A stretch of DNA of 64,000 nt from Flavobacterium acetivorans (GTDB taxonomy: Bacteria; Bacteroidota; Bacteroidia; Flavobacteriales; Flavobacteriaceae), in the NCBI RefSeq assembly GCF_020911885.1, contig NZ_CP087132.1, forward strand, positions 310,001-374,000. The letters are read 5' to 3'. Shown in pieces: positions 63,112 through 64,000 of this stretch. Position numbers and translations under genes: made by a program. The notes beneath the pieces were generated by a model. The model saw only the letters and a program-made list of their open reading frames with translations, ran no database searches and was not told where the DNA came from. Each line of letters starts with the position of its first letter. Position 1 is the stretch's first letter.

Positions 63112-64000
63112 CTCGTAAAATCACAACCGATAACCAATAACTCACGACTCACTGTCATCCTGAGGGAAGTCGAAGGACACAACCGATAACCGATAACCGA
63201 TAACCGATAACCGACAACCAACTTTATAAAATCACTACCATTGACGTTTTTTACATTACAGCCTCTCGACTCCGCTCGAGGTGACACTGTGGATATAATA
63301 TCATATTGCTTTTTTTGGTAAAAAATTATGTCTCGAAGCGACGGAAGTTATTTCGATTTTTACAGTCGTCAGTTCGAGTGTTTTTGGTTTTGAAAATCAG
63401 GAATTAAAGGGCAATCAAGTTGAAACCAAAAATGTATCGAGAACCCTGCTTAGACATTCACTTCTCACGATTCACGACTCACGATTCACTGTCATCCTGA
63501 GCAGAGCCTGTCCTGAGCTGAGCCTGCCCTGAGCTGAGCCTGCCCTGAGCTTTTGTCGAAGGGTCGAAGGGTCGAAGGGTCGAAGGACACAACCGACAAC
63601 CGATAACCGACAACCGTCAACCGACAACCCACAACTCCCTGTCATCCTGAGCAGAGCCTGCCCTGAGCTGAGCCTGCCCTGAGCTGAGCCTGCCCTGAGC
63701 TTTTGTCGAAGGGTCGAAGGGTCGAAGGACACAACCGATAACCGACAACCGATAACCCACAACCGATAACCCACAACCGATAACCCACAACCGACAACCG
63801 ACAACTCACTGTCATCCTGAGCAGAGCCTGTCCTGAGCTGAGCCTGCCCTGAGCTGAGCCTGCCCTGAGCTTTTGTCGAAGGGTCGAAGGGTCGAAGGGT
63901 CGAAGGGTCGAAGGGTCGAAGGACACAACCGATAACCGATAACCGACAACCGATAACCGATAACCGTCAACCGACAACCGATAACCGACAACCCACAACC
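63112..64000. repeat. Heptamers and expanded REP-like palindromes, window end
   Basis: No gene in 890 bp. Heptamer runs at 63125-63230, 63465-63490, 63590-63635, 63730-63810 and 63925-64000. Three long palindromes (63490-63590, 63640-63732, 63810-63926) start TGTCATCCTGAGCAGAGCC and end GTCGAAGGACAC. Their left arms repeat CCTGAGCTGAGCCTGC units and their right arms repeat GGGTCGAA two to five times. 63270-63350 is a diverged piece of the 255-bp family. Apparent minus-strand ORFs here are repeat translations. Confidence 0.9.

Noticed and set aside
63472..63998. Minus-strand ORFs of 110-118 residues with internal repeats
   Set aside because: They are made only of heptamers and REP-like palindromes.

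Overview
The window reads as a chromosome segment of a Flavobacterium-like member of the Bacteroidetes. The DNA is AT-rich, strong Shine-Dalgarno sequences are scarce, and promoters of the TAnnTTTG type can be seen. The gene content is typical of Flavobacteriia: OmpL-like porin, histone H1-like protein, PepSY-like small proteins and surface-polysaccharide operons. No rRNA, tRNA or CRISPR array was found.

Region 1 (53-24163, all minus strand) is a surface glycan locus. Transcription runs from an ABC exporter (Wzm 23294-24163, Wzt 21509-22774) through about ten glycosyltransferases, three methyltransferases, a sialic-acid-type activation pair (NeuB/NANS-like synthase 9418-10302; CMP-sialate synthetase fused to a HAD phosphatase 10484-11641) and an MBOAT/SGNH O-acylation pair (3549-7321). 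It is interrupted by small orphan genes wrapped in repeats: GIY-YIG genes, relics and 255-bp repeats at 4.5-5.9 kb and 8.8-9.3 kb, and a four-helix-bundle gene at 22.9 kb.

Region 2 (24.4-35 kb) is housekeeping and regulatory: histone-like protein, porin, AAA ATPase, lipoprotein, DUF2200 protein, ChaA-type antiporter, two tandem PepSY-like secreted proteins, and a convergent pair of an NtrC-type regulator and a large hybrid histidine kinase.

Region 3 (35.2-50.9 kb) is a second polysaccharide block: CpsB-type phosphatase, IS110 element, Wzc tyrosine kinase, Wza lipoprotein, FlaA1/CapD-like dehydratase and the complete dTDP-rhamnose set rfbA/B/D/C, with a GxxExxY gene, a GxxExxY relic and a Bro-N gene between them. 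Together with region 1 it would supply precursor (dTDP-rhamnose, a CMP-nonulosonate), assembly, modification and export.

Region 4 (51-57.7 kb) looks like an integron-type cassette array without a visible integrase. Small orphan genes all lie in one orientation (a HEPN-like pair, a predicted proteasome-fold Ntn hydrolase, a small membrane protein, a C39-like fragment plus lipoprotein). They are separated by attC-like inverted-repeat sites, and one site is split by a group IIC-type intron (55079-56934).

Region 5 (58.0-63.0 kb) is an IS21 element whose istA is interrupted by a complete IS66 element with a perfect 8-bp target duplication. The right end of the window (63.1-64.0 kb), like most long gaps here, is filled with heptamer repeats (consensus like CCGATAA, CTGACAA or ACTCACA) and REP-like palindromes (TGTCATCCTGAGC...GTCGAAGGACA).
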